NCBI RefSeq assembly: GCF_001457775.1 | Contig: NZ_CYSG01000023.1 | Location: 1 to 53,670 of the forward strand | Source of the DNA: Phaeobacter sp. CECT 5382 | GTDB lineage: Bacteria > Pseudomonadota > Alphaproteobacteria > Rhodobacterales > Rhodobacteraceae | Reading direction: 5' to 3' | DNA length: 53,670 nt | Shown: in pieces, positions 18,478 through 28,193 of the stretch | How the letters are laid out: each line of letters opens with the position of its first letter | Numbering within the stretch: position 1 is the stretch's first letter | Notes under the pieces: model-generated | What the model saw: only the letters and a program-made list of their open reading frames with translations | What the model was told of the DNA's origin: nothing | The model's database searches: none | Made by a program: the position numbers and the translations under genes

Positions 18478-18968
18478 TGGCAGGTAGCGACCGCATGGAA
18501 ATCCGCAAGACCGACCCGGGGCTGTCGGCGCTGCGCCCTTTGATTGAGGGCAACCAAAGCCATGGTGCCGCCGCAACCTCTTCCGAAAGCGATCACACCT
18601 TCGGCGTGGAAGATCTGCGTCAACCAGGGGTGCAGTTTTATGCGGCCTTTGAGGCCGGAATAGCCCAGGGATGTGGCGCTTTCAAAGCGTTGAGCGATGG
18701 CACTGCCGAGGTGAAATCGGTCTTTGTCTGCGAAAATGCACGCGGTCGCGGGCTTGCACACAGACTGATGGAACATCTGGCACGAGAGGCTGCCGGGGCT
18801 GGATTTTCTGCTCTGGTTCTCGAAACAGGGTCTGAGCTTTGTCCGCAATATGACGCCGCCCGCGCTCTGTATGAGCGACTGGGTTACGCATATTGCCCTC
18901 CGATCGAAGGCTACACCGAAGACCCAATGAGCGTTTTCATGCGATTGCCGCTGCTTTCTGAGGGCTAG
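18477..18968 (+). CDS. GNAT-family N-acetyltransferase
   Basis: This 163-residue protein has the GNAT fold: FYAAFEAGIAQGCGAFKAL (beta strands), AEVKSVFVCENARGRGLAHRLMEHLAREA (motif A, with R-G-R-G-L-A binding acetyl-CoA) and YDAARALYERLGYAYCPPI (motif B with the Y-E-R-L-G-Y signature). The substrate is unknown. The start may be 18477 or the ATG at 18495 (MEIRK), since neither has a strong ribosome site. It lies 35 bases behind the NDUFS4 gene and may be co-transcribed with it. Confidence 0.85.
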   Translation: MAGSDRMEIRKTDPGLSALRPLIEGNQSHGAAATSSESDHTFGVEDLRQPGVQFYAAFEAGIAQGCGAFKALSDGTAEVKSVFVCENARGRGLAHRLMEHLAREAAGAGFSALVLETGSELCPQYDAARALYERLGYAYCPPIEGYTEDPMSVFMRLPLLSEG

Positions 18969-19275
18969 GACGGAAGTCGTCACACGGAATTCTCGCCCCT
19001 TCCGGCCTTTGTCTTGACGTTGTGGCCCTCACTGTCGCCCTCCCTGCGCCGCGCTATCCCGTCGACAGTCTGACGTTTCCATGTGCTGACACATGGCTTG
19101 GATGTCGTTGATGCTTTCGCAACGCAGTCGTCCCCTTGATCACTTGGTTCGCGAAAGAAAGTGATCGAGATCGGAAGAAACGGGAAAGGGAACTCCTGAG
19201 AGAATAGAGGCTGGCCTGATTTGGGCTGTCTTCGGCTCGAAAAGGTCTGAGGGCGGTTAGGGTAGGCAAAACCAA
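18969..19275. other. Intergenic region with no recognised gene
   Basis: A frame of 103 codons is open on the minus strand but shows no family resemblance. Near 19138-19166 GATCACTT and AAGTGATC form an inverted repeat around TTCGCGAA. I see nothing else definable. Confidence 0.4.
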
Positions 19276-19306
19276 TAGGGTCGCAACTCAAAGAGTTGCG
19301 ACCCTA
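19276..19306 (-). terminator. Long perfect hairpin downstream of icd
   Basis: A perfect 14-base-pair stem (TAGGGTCGCAACTC and its complement) closes on a three-base AAA loop about 100 bases past the icd stop. On the minus strand it is followed by TTGGTTTTG rather than a pure T-run. It is the likely end of the icd transcript. Confidence 0.65.
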
Positions 19307-19322
19307 AAATGTTCCTTCACTT

Positions 19323-19380
19323 CCGGCATATTGGGGCCCATCCATTCACTTTTACACAGATTGGATGAGCAAAATGCCGG
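19323..19380 (-). other. Nested inverted repeats in the icd 3' region
   Basis: An outer pair CCGGCAT / ATGCCGG encloses an inner pair CATCCA / TGGATG, giving an interrupted two-tier stem between the icd stop codon and the hairpin at 19276-19306. It may protect or terminate the message. Confidence 0.5.
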
Positions 19381-19404
19381 AGGTTGCCTTTCGCCCGAAA
19401 GGGC

Positions 19405-21618
19405 TCAGCCGATGATCGCGTTCAGTGTTGCGCTTGGGCGCATGACTGCGGCCTTCTTGGCGGCATCCGGGTGGAAATAACCACCAATGTCAGCTGCCGG
19501 ACCCTGTACCGCTGCGAATTCCGCCAGGATCTTTGTCTCGCCTTCTGCCAGAGCTTTGGCAATCGGGGTAAAATAGGCGGCGATCTCTGCGTCATCACTC
19601 TGTGCTGCCAGCGCTTCGGCCCAGTAGCGGGCGAACCAGTAGTGGCTGTCGCGGTTGTCGGGCTCACCGACTTTGCGCGAAGGTGAGTTGTTGTTGTCCA
19701 GAATGCCCTGGGTCGCAACTTCGGCAGCGGCGCCAAGGACCCCTGCTTTGGCATTGCCCTTGCTGTCAGCCAGGAAATTCAGGCTTTCACCAAGCGCGCA
19801 GAATTCACCCATCGAATCCCAGCGCAGGTGGTTTTGCTCAACCAACTGCTGCACGTGCTTGGGGGCAGACCCACCAGCACCGGTTTCAAACAAGCCGCCA
19901 CCTTTCATCAGCTTCACGATCGACAGCATTTTGGCCGAGGTGCCAAGTTCCAGGATGGGGAACAGGTCAGTCAGGTAGTCGCGCAGCACGTTGCCGGTGA
20001 TGGCGATGCTGTCGTTGCCTGCGGTGATGGTCTTCAGCGACTGGGCTGTTGCTTCACGCGGGGCCATGATCTGGAACTTGTCGGCAACACCGGCAGCCTC
20101 CAGGGCAGGGGTCACATATTTGATCAGCTCGGCGTCATGGGCGCGGTTTGCGTCCAGCCAGAAGATCGCCTCGGATCCGGTCAGGCGCTGACGGTCACGG
20201 GCCAGCTCGATCCAGTTTTCAATCGGTGCCTGCTTGGCGGTGCAGGCACGCCAGATGTCGCCAGCCTCAACGTCATGCGAATGCAGGGTCTCTCCATTGG
20301 CCAGAACCACGCGGATGGTACCCGCAGCTGCGGCTTCAAACGTAGTCGGGTGCGAGCCGTATTCTTCGGCCTTTTGTGCCATCAGGCCGACGTTGGCGAC
20401 GGATCCTGCAGTGGTCACATCCAGCGCGCCATTGGCTTTGAAGAAGTTGATGGTCTCGTCATAGATGGTGGCATAGCAGCGGTCGGGGATGACGCAGTTG
20501 GTGTCGCCCTTGTTGCCAGCCGCATCCCAGCCCTTGCCGCCAGCGCGGATCACGGCTGGCATCGAGGCGTCGATGATCACATCGGACGGCACGTGCAGGT
20601 TGGTGATGCCTTTGTCACTGTCGACCATATACATGGCGGGGCGTTCACCGGTGACAGCGTCAATGGCGGCCATGATATCGGCGTTGTCTTTGACGCGGTC
20701 CAGCAGATCGCCCATGCCGGAGTTCGCATTGACACCCAGCGCGTCCATTTCGGCGCCGAATTTGTCGAAGACGGGCGCCAGCCAGGCTTTGACCGCATGG
20801 CCAAAGATGATCGGGTCCGAGACCTTCATCATGGTGGCCTTCATGTGCAGCGAGAACATGGTGCCGTCTGCTTTGGTGTCCGCGATGGCATCGGCCAGGA
20901 ACGCATCCAGAGCCGTAGCCGACATGAAGGTGGCATCCGCAATGGTGCCTGCCTCCAGGGGCCAGCTGTCTTTCAGCACAGTGACGCTGCTGTCTTTGGC
21001 AACAAATTCGATCTTTGCATCACCGGCCTGCGCGGCGGTGATGGTTGCGGCTTTTTCATTGGCGTAGAAATCATCGCCGGGCATCGACGAAACTTTGGTC
21101 TTGCTGTCAGCAGCCCATGCGCCCATCGAATGCGGGTTGTTCTGGGCGTAGTTCTTGACGGCACGGGCGGCGCGACGATCCGAGTTTCCTTCGCGCAGAA
21201 CCGGGTTCACAGCAGAACCTTTGAGGCCGTCATAGCGCGCGCGGGCGTCTTTTTCTGCGTCCGTTGCTGGCTCTTCGGGGTAAGAGGGGATGTCATAGCC
21301 TTGGGCCTGCAGCTCTTCGATGGCGGCGACCAGCTGCGGCACCGAGGCCGAAATATTTGGCAGCTTGATGACATTGGCATCGGGCGTTTTGACCAATTTG
21401 CCAAGTTCGGCCAGATCGTCTGTCTGACGCTGCTCGGCGCTCAGACCTTCAGGGAAAGCAGAAATGATGCGGCCAGCAAGGGAAATATCCTTGGTGCCTA
21501 CGCTGACATCTGCCGCCGATGCGAACTTGCGGATGATCGGCAGAAAGGAGGCCGAGGCCAGTTCGGGGGCTTCGTCTACGATGGTATACAGAATGTCGGG
21601 GTTTGAATTTTCTGTCAT
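19405..21618 (-). CDS. icd: Isocitrate dehydrogenase, NADP, monomeric type
   Basis: The enzyme catalyses oxidative decarboxylation of isocitrate to 2-oxoglutarate in the citric acid cycle. At 737 residues it is the large single-chain form (IDH type II), not the 45-kDa dimer. Diagnostic stretches are [14 protein letters not shown] at the N-terminus, [45 protein letters not shown], and [20 protein letters not shown] near the C-terminus. AAAGG precedes the ATG by nine bases. It is a single-gene unit ended by the hairpins downstream. Confidence 0.97.
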   Translation of the reverse strand: MTENSNPDILYTIVDEAPELASASFLPIIRKFASAADVSVGTKDISLAGRIISAFPEGLSAEQRQTDDLAELGKLVKTPDANVIKLPNISASVPQLVAAIEELQAQGYDIPSYPEEPATDAEKDARARYDGLKGSAVNPVLREGNSDRRAARAVKNYAQNNPHSMGAWAADSKTKVSSMPGDDFYANEKAATITAAQAGDAKIEFVAKDSSVTVLKDSWPLEAGTIADATFMSATALDAFLADAIADTKADGTMFSLHMKATMMKVSDPIIFGHAVKAWLAPVFDKFGAEMDALGVNANSGMGDLLDRVKDNADIMAAIDAVTGERPAMYMVDSDKGITNLHVPSDVIIDASMPAVIRAGGKGWDAAGNKGDTNCVIPDRCYATIYDETINFFKANGALDVTTAGSVANVGLMAQKAEEYGSHPTTFEAAAAGTIRVVLANGETLHSHDVEAGDIWRACTAKQAPIENWIELARDRQRLTGSEAIFWLDANRAHDAELIKYVTPALEAAGVADKFQIMAPREATAQSLKTITAGNDSIAITGNVLRDYLTDLFPILELGTSAKMLSIVKLMKGGGLFETGAGGSAPKHVQQLVEQNHLRWDSMGEFCALGESLNFLADSKGNAKAGVLGAAAEVATQGILDNNNSPSRKVGEPDNRDSHYWFARYWAEALAAQSDDAEIAAYFTPIAKALAEGETKILAEFAAVQGPAADIGGYFHPDAAKKAAVMRPSATLNAIIG

Positions 21619-21974
21619 ATTTCATAACCTTTCAGCGATAACGGAAGCTTTGTTGACTTAGCGTAGCAGCGCTACATCTCATACAAGACTGAACGGCCCC
21701 TGAACCGCAGAGGGTTTTCTGGCGGGGCCATTTATGGCTCCCATGTAGAGCAGGAGCGCCGCCGGTGCAATCACCAGCTTGTGCATTTGCTTCGGCAGAT
21801 TGACGCGGCGCAGCATTTATCAACACTTCTGTGCGTTTTCCTATCCCTTTGGGGGGGCTTGCGTGATTTTGCACAGTTCTTCACTTCGGAGGCGTTCTTG
21901 GAGATCAGGGTTAACGCACCTTAACCTTGTTGCAAAAAGGAAGCCTCTAGTCTTCCGTCAGCAAGGAGATTCCG
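21619..21974. other. Divergent intergenic region, icd / glycosyltransferase
   Basis: No gene is seen in these 356 bases, which must hold both promoters. GGTTAA-N6-TTAACC at 21909-21926 is a perfect inverted repeat 49 bases ahead of the glycosyltransferase start. GTAGC-N3-GCTAC lies near 21663. Confidence 0.4.
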
Positions 21975-23420
21975 ATGACCGTCACCCAGAACCTGCCGTC
22001 CCTCCTGATCTACGCTCCGGTGCCGCTGTTTTTCTGCGCTGGGGAGTATTACGTCGAACGTCAGGCGGTAAACGGGCTGAGGCTTTGGGCGCAGCATTTT
22101 CACCCAGTGACTGTGATGATGCCGCTGGACGCTGCCCCGCGTAACACGCCCCCCCCTCAGGGGTGGGTTCCGGTGCGAACCCACCTCGAAGATCTTGCCG
22201 GAGTGCGGATCGAACCGGTTCCGATGGCTTATCGGCCTGATCAATTTGTTCGTGCCTTGCCGCGCACTCTGCGTCAGATTCGGGCCCTAATCGACAAGGC
22301 GGACTACCTCAGCTTTGCCATCGGCGGGCTATTCGGGGATTGGGGGGCGGTCTCTTGTTTGGCAGCACATCAGATGCAGCGTCCGTTTGCTGTTTGGACC
22401 GATCGGGTCGAATCCGAAGTGATGCGCCAACAGCTGGAACAGGGCTCGAACAGGGCGCAAGCAGGCGACGATAACGGGATTGATCACGGGATTTGGCGCA
22501 GTCAATTGCGCGCGCGCCTGTATCACCGGCCAATGGCGCGACTTGAGCAGATGGTGATCCGGCGCGCGCACCTGGGACTGTTTCATGGGGCGGAAACTTT
22601 TGAGACCTACCGGGGATTTTGCCGCAACCCTCAGCTGGTTCACGACATCCATATTTCGTCCCGCGATCACATCGATGAAAGTAGCCTGGCCGCAAAGGCC
22701 GCATCGGTAGCCAAGGGGCCATTGCGGCTGGTCTATGCCGGGCGGGCCGAGGCGATGAAGGGGCCGATTGACTGGACCACAGTGTTGGAACGTCTGAAGG
22801 TCATGGGCGTAGATTTCGAGGCGACCTGGCTTGGGGCTGGCGCGGCGCTGCCACAAATGCGGGCCCGGATTGCACGGGCCGGATTGGCGGACCGGGTTCA
22901 TTTTGCGGGCTTTGTTGAAGATCAATCAGAGGTTCTAAAACAACTGCGCGCGGCGCATCTGTTCCTGTTTTGCCATAAAACACCTGAATCGCCGCGTTGT
23001 CTGATTGAGGCGCTCACCTGCGGCACGCCTATTCTTGGCTACGGAGGAGCCTATGCCCGTGACCTGATTGCGAACCACGGCGGTGGCAGGCTGGTGCGGC
23101 GAGGAGATACCGACGCTTTGGCTCAGCAAGTCGCCTGCCTGGATGCGGATCGCACGCGTCTCGCCGCGATGATTCGAAAGGCCCATGCAGATGGGGCACC
23201 CTTTACGGATGTGTCGGTTTTTGCCCACCGCTCTGACATTCTGAAACAGCATTTGCCGGGCCCTGACCGTGGTGCGGCGAAACAGCATCCTGAAAACAAG
23301 GGCAGGCATCACACATCGCCGCAGCGGCGGGGCGGGGGGGTGGGGGCGGCCAGGCTGGACAGCCCAGCTCTCAACGGTTGGCCTCTCAGCAGCTCCTCTG
23401 GAAATGGCGGTGCAGTTTAG
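21975..23420 (+). CDS. Glycosyltransferase, GT4-like, with unusual C-terminal tail
   Basis: This is a GT-B-fold glycosyltransferase of 481 residues. The C-terminal donor-binding domain is clear: LRLVYAGRAEAMKG, ATWLGAGAALPQMRARIARAGLADRVHFAGFVED, and the E-x7-E-like LFLFCHKTPESPRCLIEALTCGTPILGYG. The N-terminal acceptor domain begins LLIYAPVPLFFCAGEYYVER. The donor and acceptor are unknown. The fold should end near residue 425 (SVFAHRSDILKQHLPG); about 55 further residues are low-complexity (SPQRRGGGVG, LSSSSGNGG) and encoded by a G-rich tract, so the tail may be read-through caused by a lost stop or a frame change. AAGGAG six bases ahead fixes the start. Confidence 0.8.
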   Translation: MTVTQNLPSLLIYAPVPLFFCAGEYYVERQAVNGLRLWAQHFHPVTVMMPLDAAPRNTPPPQGWVPVRTHLEDLAGVRIEPVPMAYRPDQFVRALPRTLRQIRALIDKADYLSFAIGGLFGDWGAVSCLAAHQMQRPFAVWTDRVESEVMRQQLEQGSNRAQAGDDNGIDHGIWRSQLRARLYHRPMARLEQMVIRRAHLGLFHGAETFETYRGFCRNPQLVHDIHISSRDHIDESSLAAKAASVAKGPLRLVYAGRAEAMKGPIDWTTVLERLKVMGVDFEATWLGAGAALPQMRARIARAGLADRVHFAGFVEDQSEVLKQLRAAHLFLFCHKTPESPRCLIEALTCGTPILGYGGAYARDLIANHGGGRLVRRGDTDALAQQVACLDADRTRLAAMIRKAHADGAPFTDVSVFAHRSDILKQHLPGPDRGAAKQHPENKGRHHTSPQRRGGGVGAARLDSPALNGWPLSSSSGNGGAV

Positions 23421-23602
23421 GGCGTGCGGATGACAACCAATGGGTGGCGGTCAAATTGGGGGTGGCATCACTCTTGGCGATAGCAAAGCTGCGTTGACCC
23501 TCTCTTGCAGCTCTGCCACTCATGGGGCAGTCCGGTTTGGTCCGGTCAGCCTTATGCAGATCCTGGGTTTGTTCCCTGATCTGTCTTTTGACCGGAGCCC
23601 CG

Positions 23603-24766
23603 ATGAGCACTTTTCGTTTTCTGCACTGTTCTGATCTGCATTTGGGAAAGCGCTTTGGCCGCTTTCCCGAGGAGACGCGGATCGCCCTGCAGCAGGCCCG
23701 CCAGCAGATCGTTGCAGGGCTGGCGGCAGTGGCCCAGGCGCACGCGGCGGAGCATGTTCTGATCGCCGGGGATATGTTTGACACCGAAACACCGTCTGAG
23801 CGTGTGTTGCGCCAGGCACTTGCTGCGATGCGGGCTGCGTCGGATCTGCACTGGTGGATCATCCCGGGCAATCACGACAGTGCAGCCGCTGAAACGCTCT
23901 GGGCCTCTCTGGCCGAGCATGCCCCGCCCAACGTACACCTGCTGATGTGGTCCGAAGTCGTGCAGATGGCGCCGGGGGTGCAGCTGCTGCCTGCACCTTG
24001 CCGTCACCGCTTTGCTGGCCAGGATCTGACGCAATGGATGGATGCCGCTGAGACGCCGACAGGAGATCTGCGCATCGGGCTTGCCCATGGGGGGGTACTT
24101 GATTTTGGCAGCGACGAGGCAGGCGGCGAAACCATCGCACCTGATCGTGCCAGGTCTGCCCGGTTGGACTATCTGGCGCTGGGCGACTGGCATGGCACCT
24201 TCACGCTGGACGCGCGCAGCCGTTACAGTGGCACGCCCGAGGCGGATCGTTTCAAACATGCCGGTCGCGGTCAGGCCTTGCTGGTAGAGCTGTCAAGTGT
24301 TGGCCAAGACCCAAAGGTTGAGGCAATAGAGACCGGGGCTCTTCACTGGCAGGATCTTTCGCTTGATCTCACTCCGGCGGCGGATGCTGGGGCATTGCTG
24401 CGGGCTCAGCTGCCGTCAGATCGTCCAGGCTGGCATCAACATCTGCTGCAGATCAGGGCACAGGGCTGGATCACAGCGCCGCAACGGCTGGCCTTGCAAC
24501 AGGTGATCGCAGAAGTCGGACCTGAGTTCTGTTTCTTCCATCTGGATGAGACCGGTCTGCGGAGTGAGCATCAGGTCGAGGATCTGGACCTCATCGCGAC
24601 AAATGGCGCCCTGCGGGTCGCAGCCGAAGACCTGTTGCAGGCCGCTGAAGACACGGCTTTGGCGCAGGTCGAACGGGACGTGGCCTCGGCCGCGTTGAAC
24701 CGGCTGTTTGCCTATGGCCAGGAAATGACAGCCTCAGCGGCGTGCAGCGCGGAGGCTGAAACATGA
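23603..24766 (+). CDS. SbcD/YhaO-like DNA-repair exonuclease
   Basis: This 387-residue protein has a calcineurin-like metallophosphoesterase domain of the Mre11/SbcD type: FLHCSDLHLGKRF (D-x-H), LIAGDMFDT (G-D-x-x-D), IIPGNHDS (G-N-H-D), GLAHGG and LGDWHG (G-D-x-H). The C-terminal region is diverged, as in YhaO/Rad50-partner proteins. The ATG at 23603 is preceded by CGGAG. It overlaps the next gene by four bases (ATGA), so the two are translationally coupled and expected to work as a nuclease-ATPase pair on DNA ends. Confidence 0.87.
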   Translation: MSTFRFLHCSDLHLGKRFGRFPEETRIALQQARQQIVAGLAAVAQAHAAEHVLIAGDMFDTETPSERVLRQALAAMRAASDLHWWIIPGNHDSAAAETLWASLAEHAPPNVHLLMWSEVVQMAPGVQLLPAPCRHRFAGQDLTQWMDAAETPTGDLRIGLAHGGVLDFGSDEAGGETIAPDRARSARLDYLALGDWHGTFTLDARSRYSGTPEADRFKHAGRGQALLVELSSVGQDPKVEAIETGALHWQDLSLDLTPAADAGALLRAQLPSDRPGWHQHLLQIRAQGWITAPQRLALQQVIAEVGPEFCFFHLDETGLRSEHQVEDLDLIATNGALRVAAEDLLQAAEDTALAQVERDVASAALNRLFAYGQEMTASAACSAEAET

Positions 24767-27414
24767 AGATCTGTGCCATCCGCCTGCAAAACATTCGCCG
24801 CTTTACCGAGGCCGTTGAAATCACCGGCATAGGGCCTGGGCTGAATGTTTTGGCCGCTCCGAATGAACAGGGTAAATCTACCATCTTTGATGCGCTGCAC
24901 GCCGTGTTTTTCAAAGATGCCAAATCCTGGGACAAAGAGATCCGCGCGCTTGCGCCCCGGGCTGGAGGGGAGCCGCGCATCGAAGTTGAGATCGACCGCG
25001 ATGGCACCAGGTATCGGCTGGTCAAACAGTTCCAGAAGGCGTCAGGCAAAGGCGAGATCCGGATCTGGCAGGGCGACACCCTTTATTTGCAATCTGACGC
25101 CGCCGAAGCCTGGCTGCAGGATTTGATCAAGTCACCAAAAGACGGTGGCCCTGCGGGCTTGCTTTGGGTGCGTCAGGGGCTCACGGATTTTGCCGATGCA
25201 AAGGAGACGCTGTCGGCGCGCCAGGATTTGCTGTCGTCGATCACTGGTGAGGTCGATGCGGTCACTGGCGGGCAGCGTATGGATGCAATCCGTCGCGACC
25301 TGCGCCAGTCGCTGGATCGGCTGGTAACGTCGCGTGGTGCCAAAAAGGGGGGGGCACTCGATCTTGCGGCCACCGAAGTTGCGCAGTTGCAGGCCGACGA
25401 ACAGCGCCTGCAGGCCCGGGTGCAGGAGTTGCGCTCTCAGCTCGACCAGCGCCGTGCACTGCGCGCGGAGCTTGCGGGCCTGCAAGAAGCTGACACACAG
25501 CAGGAGCTGGAGGCGCGCATGCAGGCCGCGCGACAGGCGTTGGCAGCGGCAGAACGCTATCAGGAAAAACTAGATACTTCGGCAGCGGCGGTGAAAACCG
25601 CTCGGCTGATAAAGGAAAACCACCAGAGCACAGTTCAGGGGCTGCGGGCCCGGCAACAAGAACACATGGCGGCACTGGCCGAATGTGAGCAAGCGCAGAG
25701 CGATGTAGCTGAGGTGGCGACAAGGCTTACTCCGGCGGAGCAGCGCCTGCGGGAATGTCTGGCCCAATCAGCTGCGGATCAAGATGCCCTGCGCCAGGCA
25801 GAGGTTTTGTTGGCACGCGTGCAGCGCGCCGCAGTAGAGGCACAGGAGCAGGCACAGCGCCAAACCCTGAGCAAGACTGTCGCACAGGCCCGAGCGGCTC
25901 AGGCGCAGGTGACAGAACTGACGCAGCAGGCAAGGCAGGGACCGGACCGCAAGGCCATGGACCGGATTGAAGCAGCCCGCGAGGCGCTTGGTCTTGCTGA
26001 ACAGGCGCAACATCTCGCGGCCCCTGCGATAACGGTCACCTATGAGGCGGGGCAGGAGGGACGTCTGCGCCTGGATGGACAGGCTGTTGCAGCCGGTGAA
26101 CGTCTGTCCTTGCCGCGTGGCGGACAGATTGAAGCCCTTGGGCTGGGGCGGATAGCCCTGCACCCGGGGCAGGCGACCACCTCGGATCAGTTGGCTGTAA
26201 AACAGGCGGAACTGGCGGCAGCGCTCGCCTATGCCGATTGTGCAGAAGTGGCAGAGGCGCGCGCACGTCACCGTAGCCGCGAAGAGGCCGCCATTCGTCT
26301 GCAACAGGCAGATGTGCAGTTGCAGGCCTTGGCTCCGGAGGGGCTTTTGGCCTTGATCAACCAGCTCGACAGTCTGGGGGAACACGACAGTCTGGAGGAA
26401 CGTGCGGCAGAGGGGGCGGCGAGTGCGCAACCGCCAGAACCGCCAGAATTGCCGGAGCGCACGACGGTAGAGGCTGATTTGTCCCGCTGCCGTGCTGCGA
26501 TGGATCAGTCCAGCGCGGCGCTGGAGGCTGCCCGGGCACAGGAAGCGACCCTGCGGCTTGGCTTTGAAGGGGCCAATGTCCGTCATCAGGCAGCGCAACA
26601 GCGGCTGGAACGGGCCAAGGCGGCGCTGGCCGGAGAGGTCGACGCAGCAGTGAGCCTTGCGGTGCTGGAACAACAGGCAACTGCCTTGCAGGAGGAGCTC
26701 AATCAGGCGCAGGCACAATTGGAGCTGCTGCAACAAGCGGCCCCGGACCTTGCTGCGGTGCAGGCGCGGGTTGTTCGGGCGAAATCGGCTCAGGAGGCCG
26801 TGATGTCACGCCTGCAGGAACTGGGACGGGATCTGGCGGTTCTGGATACCCGAATTGGCACCACCGCCGGAGAGGCGGTGGAAGAGGAGCTGGCAGAGGT
26901 TTCGGATCAGCTCTTGGCAGCGCAGGACCGTCTCGCGGCAGTCGAATTCGAAGTTGCGGTACTGCGCCGTCTCGATCTGGCGCTGGATCAGGCCCGAAGC
27001 GCCGCACAGGAGGCCTATGTGGCGCCGGTCCTGAAGGAATTGCAGCCGCTGCTGCGTCATCTGTGGCCAGACGCGCAGTTGCAGGTTGATGCGGACCGGG
27101 TGCTGCCACATCATTTGCACCGTGACACCGGCGGCGGCGAAGACTTCGAGAGCCTGTCCGGGGGCACGCAGGAGCAGATCGCGCTTTTGGTCCGGCTTGC
27201 CTTTGCCCGCCTGTTGGCACGCAGCGGCGAGGCGGCGCCGGTTATTCTGGATGATGCGATTGTCTATACCGATGACGCGCGTATTGAGCGATTGTTTGAC
27301 GCCTTGACGCTGCAGAGCAGTGATTTGCAGATTTTGGTTTTCACCTGTCGTCAAAAAAGTTTCAGGGCGCTGGGCGGAACGCAACTCGCCATACGGTCTG
27401 TGCAGACAGCCTGA
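24763..27414 (+). CDS. SbcC/YhaN-like SMC-type ATPase
   Basis: This is an 883-residue Rad50/SbcC-type ATPase. Walker A is APNEQGKST (Lys38); the C-terminal half-site has the signature LSGGTQEQIALLVRLAFARLL and Walker B APVILDDAIVYTDD. Between them lies a long Gln/Glu/Ala/Leu-rich coiled coil (about 180-800), broken near residues 420-480 by a globular insertion (ITVTYEAGQEGRLRLDGQAV). I find no C-x-x-C zinc hook at the coiled-coil apex, unlike classical SbcC. It partners the exonuclease encoded directly upstream. Confidence 0.87.
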   Translation: MKICAIRLQNIRRFTEAVEITGIGPGLNVLAAPNEQGKSTIFDALHAVFFKDAKSWDKEIRALAPRAGGEPRIEVEIDRDGTRYRLVKQFQKASGKGEIRIWQGDTLYLQSDAAEAWLQDLIKSPKDGGPAGLLWVRQGLTDFADAKETLSARQDLLSSITGEVDAVTGGQRMDAIRRDLRQSLDRLVTSRGAKKGGALDLAATEVAQLQADEQRLQARVQELRSQLDQRRALRAELAGLQEADTQQELEARMQAARQALAAAERYQEKLDTSAAAVKTARLIKENHQSTVQGLRARQQEHMAALAECEQAQSDVAEVATRLTPAEQRLRECLAQSAADQDALRQAEVLLARVQRAAVEAQEQAQRQTLSKTVAQARAAQAQVTELTQQARQGPDRKAMDRIEAAREALGLAEQAQHLAAPAITVTYEAGQEGRLRLDGQAVAAGERLSLPRGGQIEALGLGRIALHPGQATTSDQLAVKQAELAAALAYADCAEVAEARARHRSREEAAIRLQQADVQLQALAPEGLLALINQLDSLGEHDSLEERAAEGAASAQPPEPPELPERTTVEADLSRCRAAMDQSSAALEAARAQEATLRLGFEGANVRHQAAQQRLERAKAALAGEVDAAVSLAVLEQQATALQEELNQAQAQLELLQQAAPDLAAVQARVVRAKSAQEAVMSRLQELGRDLAVLDTRIGTTAGEAVEEELAEVSDQLLAAQDRLAAVEFEVAVLRRLDLALDQARSAAQEAYVAPVLKELQPLLRHLWPDAQLQVDADRVLPHHLHRDTGGGEDFESLSGGTQEQIALLVRLAFARLLARSGEAAPVILDDAIVYTDDARIERLFDALTLQSSDLQILVFTCRQKSFRALGGTQLAIRSVQTA

Positions 27415-27477
27415 TTGCAGCCTTGCAGGGGCCTGATGGAGTGGTTCCAACGGTTTTGACAGTAGCAGCCGGGCGGC

Positions 27478-28002
27478 TTAGTCGCGGATCTCTTCGGGCA
27501 TAACCCCCCAGAGCTTGCCTTTGGGGGCCCAGCCGCTGAATCCACCTGCGCTGACTTCGCACCAGGTCTGCGAGCAATCGCCAAGACGAGCCACGACGCC
27601 ATATTCCAGCGCGGCAGTCACCGGGGCCTTGTCGTCAGGCTGGGCATGCAGGGTCAGCATGTCTTCCTGAACCAGTACCGTACGGGCGCCAGACAGCAGC
27701 GCGTAATGGACCCAGCCACCAGCACCGTCCTGATCGCGAACGCGCCGCCAGTGGCCGTATTCCGCTGTGATTTCCAGTGGCATGCCTCGGCGTTTGAAGA
27801 CCCAGTCGATGCGATGCGTCAAGGATGGTCCACGCCGGACATTGCCTTCGGCGGCTTTCATCGAGACGTAGCGCGGCAGCGGCAGATTGGTGACAGCGCC
27901 GCGCGCCTCCTTGGCCCAGGCGTTGGAGGTTACTGAAAAAGCTGTCGAAATTACACAAAGAGTCACCGCAAAACGGTGCCATCCAAAAGATAGTCTTGTC
28001 AC
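27478..28002 (-). CDS. Secreted SH3-domain protein
   Basis: This 174-residue protein has a signal peptide (FAVTLCVISTAFSVTSNAWA) and two bacterial SH3-type repeats: SMKAAEGNVRRGPSLTHRIDWVFKRRGMPLEITAEYGHWRRVRDQDGAGGWVHYALL and LTLHAQPDDKAPVTAALEYGVVARLGDCSQTWCEVSAGGFSGWAPKGKLWGV. Such proteins bind cell-wall or periplasmic ligands; two cysteines in the second repeat (C-x4-C) may form a disulphide. It is divergent from the 2-hydroxyacid dehydrogenase. Confidence 0.87.
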   Translation of the reverse strand: MTRLSFGWHRFAVTLCVISTAFSVTSNAWAKEARGAVTNLPLPRYVSMKAAEGNVRRGPSLTHRIDWVFKRRGMPLEITAEYGHWRRVRDQDGAGGWVHYALLSGARTVLVQEDMLTLHAQPDDKAPVTAALEYGVVARLGDCSQTWCEVSAGGFSGWAPKGKLWGVMPEEIRD

Positions 28003-28193
28003 TGCCTGCTCACTTTTGCCCGTCGTTCGGCCTGCTCAGTTCTTGTACCGCGATTCTGCCGCAGCTTTTTGCCAAGAGGGGAAAAAGCCGCGTCACATGT
28101 TCCGGTTCAGGCGGATCGGTTCTTGTGCCCGGTTCCGTCCTGCGCCACCATGCCACCAAGGCAAATGGATTGCAAAGCCAGGGGAGAGCAAAA

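Noticed and set aside
18980-19291. 103-codon minus-strand frame in the spacer before icd
   Set aside because: Starts inside the long hairpin, no recognisable motif, composition not gene-like.
19828-21606. Long plus-strand open frame (592 codons) opposite icd
   Set aside because: Shadow of the monomeric isocitrate dehydrogenase gene; the histidine/valine-rich product has no domain.
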